In this document: one piece after another, positions 62,646 through 64,000 of the stretch
How positions within the stretch are numbered: position 1 is the first letter of the stretch
How the letters are laid out: every line of letters begins with the position of its first letter
NCBI RefSeq assembly: GCF_000429865.1
Contig: NZ_KE386980.1
Span: 1,079 to 65,078 of the forward strand
Length of the DNA stretch: 64,000 nucleotides
Reading direction: 5' to 3'
Source: Cucumibacter marinus DSM 18995
GTDB taxonomy: Bacteria > Pseudomonadota > Alphaproteobacteria > Rhizobiales > Devosiaceae
Notes under the pieces: model-generated
What the model saw: the letters and a program-made list of their open reading frames with translations, nothing else
Told to the model about the DNA's origin: nothing
Databases searched by the model: none
Position numbers and translations under genes: made by a program

Positions 62646-64000
62646 ATGCGAGACTGGTTCGACGAGATATCGCGGGTGCTCGGACGGCACGCGGCCAAGG
62701 CTGAGCCCACGGCCCGGTCTGCGACCGCAGGCGCGGACGCGCCGGCGAATGATCGCGGCGCGGCGCCTGCTGCTCAGTCCCCGCGGACCGAACCGGCCGA
62801 ACAGACCCGCCGACAGACCCTTCGCACCAACACAGTCGCGGCTCTTGCCGCCGCCATCATGATGGCGCCGATCTGCATCTATCATCTGGCCCAGGGCAGC
62901 ATCCTGCCGTCTCTGGTCGGCCTCGGCATCATGGCAAGCGCTGCCATCAGCGAATGGCTGCTGCGCCGCGACAATTTCGGTGCCGTCGTCGCCATTCACC
63001 TGTTCAACTTCTTCTATGCGGGCACGCTGTTCGGCCTTGCCAACCCGGCTCTTGTCGATTTCGGCCTTGCCACGATCCTGATCACGCCGATCTATGCGGC
63101 GCTGCTGACGCGGCCTGCGACCCAACGCAAGGTATGGGTGATCACGGCCCTGCTCGTGACGCTGCTGGTGCTGCAGCCGCTGACCTCGATCTCGTTCCCG
63201 ACCGAACTCGATCCGCTGGCCATCAACCTGCTTGCGGGCGTGGCGTTCGTCATCGGTGGCCTGATCACGGGCTATACCGTGCGGCGGTTGTCGCGCGTCT
63301 TCGCCGTGATCGAGCAATCCCATGTCCGCGCCTTCCAGCACCTTGTGGAAAACGTGCAGGACGCTGTGGTGCGTTATTCGTCAACCGGGGAGATGATGTT
63401 CATTTCCGGCTCCGCCGAAAGCCTGTTCGGATGCCGCCGCTACCAGCTTTCGGGCACCGGCCTGATCGACCGTATGCATGTGCTCGACCGCCCCGCTTTC
63501 CTGTCGGCGCTCAGCCACGCCCGGCTCGACGGCCGCGCCAGTGGCGTCGAACTGCGTATGCGCCGTGACCTGATCAATGATTCGACCTATTTCTGGCTCG
63601 AGGTGACCCTGTCTCCGATCCTGGCATCAGGCGATGCGAGCCGGGGCTATGAGGTCGTCGCTGTGCTGCGCGATGTGACCACCCGCAAGGACACCGAGCA
63701 GGAACTGCGCGCCGCCCACCAGGAAGCGCAGGCTACTTCGATGGCCAAGTCCAAGTTCCTGGCCACCATCGGGCACGAACTGCGCACCCCACTGAACGCC
63801 ATTGTCGGCTTCACCGACATGATGCTGAACAATATCGGCGGCGAACTCAGCGAAGACCACGAGGAATATGCCCGACTGATCCGGCAGAGCGGTCATCATT
63901 TGCTCGATACGGTGACCATGCTTCTCGACATGTCCAAGATCGAGGCCGGAAAGTTCGAGCTGCAGACCGAAACCTTTGATCCTGCCGAGATTGTTGAGCC
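62646..64000 (+). CDS. PAS-domain sensor histidine kinase, 5' part (DivJ/PleC-like)
   Basis: At least 451 residues, open to the window end. An N-terminal cytosolic Ala-rich stretch (1-58) is followed by about six membrane helices (60-215), a PAS domain (about 235-345; LVENVQDAVVRYSSTGEMMFIS in part) and a DHp helix with His377 in KSKFLATIGHELRTPLNAIVGFTDMM (in part). The ATPase domain is outside. The H-box resembles DivJ, PleC and PdhS, cell-cycle kinases of alphaproteobacteria; which one cannot be decided. An ATG at 62640 is also in frame. No good ribosome binding site is visible for either. Confidence 0.9.
   Translation, partial: MRDWFDEISRVLGRHAAKAEPTARSATAGADAPANDRGAAPAAQSPRTEPAEQTRRQTLRTNTVAALAAAIMMAPICIYHLAQGSILPSLVGLGIMASAAISEWLLRRDNFGAVVAIHLFNFFYAGTLFGLANPALVDFGLATILITPIYAALLTRPATQRKVWVITALLVTLLVLQPLTSISFPTELDPLAINLLAGVAFVIGGLITGYTVRRLSRVFAVIEQSHVRAFQHLVENVQDAVVRYSSTGEMMFISGSAESLFGCRRYQLSGTGLIDRMHVLDRPAFLSALSHARLDGRASGVELRMRRDLINDSTYFWLEVTLSPILASGDASRGYEVVAVLRDVTTRKDTEQELRAAHQEAQATSMAKSKFLATIGHELRTPLNAIVGFTDMMLNNIGGELSEDHEEYARLIRQSGHHLLDTVTMLLDMSKIEAGKFELQTETFDPAEIVE

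Noticed and set aside
62616-63341. 241-codon minus-strand frame
   Set aside because: Antisense to the membrane part of the histidine kinase, which has coherent helices, PAS and H-box.

Overview
The window looks like chromosome from a high-GC alphaproteobacterium of the Hyphomicrobiales, probably a Devosia/Pelagibacterium-type marine or halotolerant lineage. The support is a MucR/Ros regulator whose second zinc Cys is Asp, a seven-gene Mrp Na+/H+ antiporter, a REC protein with a GPDRRR tail, a DUF6456 protein, several TRAP/sugar-acid catabolic operons and a DivJ/PleC-like kinase. The species assignment is inference. I see no phage, transposase, integrase, rRNA, tRNA or CRISPR array.

Layout. 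1-1412: end of a sugar-acid operon (FAH-family hydrolase, lactonase-like amidohydrolase). 1425-5191: heterodimeric ABC exporter with one degenerate ATP site. 5507-5680: possible small exported protein. 5855-10524: three-gene minus-strand operon of a UDP-sulfoquinovose synthase-like enzyme, a BcsB-like periplasmic protein and a membrane GT2 synthase, probably for a sulfosugar-containing surface glycan. 11503-12375: RpiR regulator facing a 16-codon gene stub. 12564-20275: tightly overlapped catabolic operon (GntR, aldo/keto reductase, FucU mutarotase, lactonase, FAH-family dehydratase/hydrolase, semialdehyde dehydrogenase, Gfo/Idh oxidoreductase, then a ureidoglycine-aminohydrolase-type bicupin). 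It is divergent across a perfect 14-bp palindrome from a UxaA-type dehydratase, ROK kinase and GmhA-like isomerase operon (20341-23367). 23466-26300: TRAP transporter, divergent from a DapA-family lyase, GntR regulator, GH78 rhamnosidase and GH38 mannosidase (26517-33295).

33403-39239: OmpR-type two-component system divergent from a DUF2271 protein, a PepSY/flavodoxin/ferredoxin-reductase fusion and ApbE. The DUF2271 protein carries a DGISGAS motif resembling the site that ApbE flavinylates, so these genes look like a transmembrane electron-transfer system. 39326-39736: SH3 protein with a good terminator. 39807-40926: 1.1 kb intergenic stretch with two 146-bp repeats and an orphan TetR-like palindrome. 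40927-49766: asparaginase (ReAV type), Tat-exported beta-helix protein, YbjQ protein, HerA-like ATPase, small cytosolic proteins, ArsR/SRPBCC pair, AraC regulator and a REC protein. 49894-53137: Fe/Mn superoxide dismutase, oligopeptidase B and MsrB. 53396-59468: mrpABCDEFG. 59637-64000: MucR, a DnaA-domain-IV paralogue coupled to DUF6456, SufE, a small membrane protein and the 5' part of a PAS histidine kinase that runs off the end.

The unifying theme is non-phosphorylative catabolism of deoxy-sugars and pentoses (L-fucose, L-rhamnose, D-arabinose type), plus envelope and redox functions. The most original systems are the sulfoquinovose/BcsB/GT2 operon, the flavinylated DUF2271 conduit, and the UxaA-ROK-GmhA operon paired with an oxidative sugar operon that has no other obvious dehydratase.
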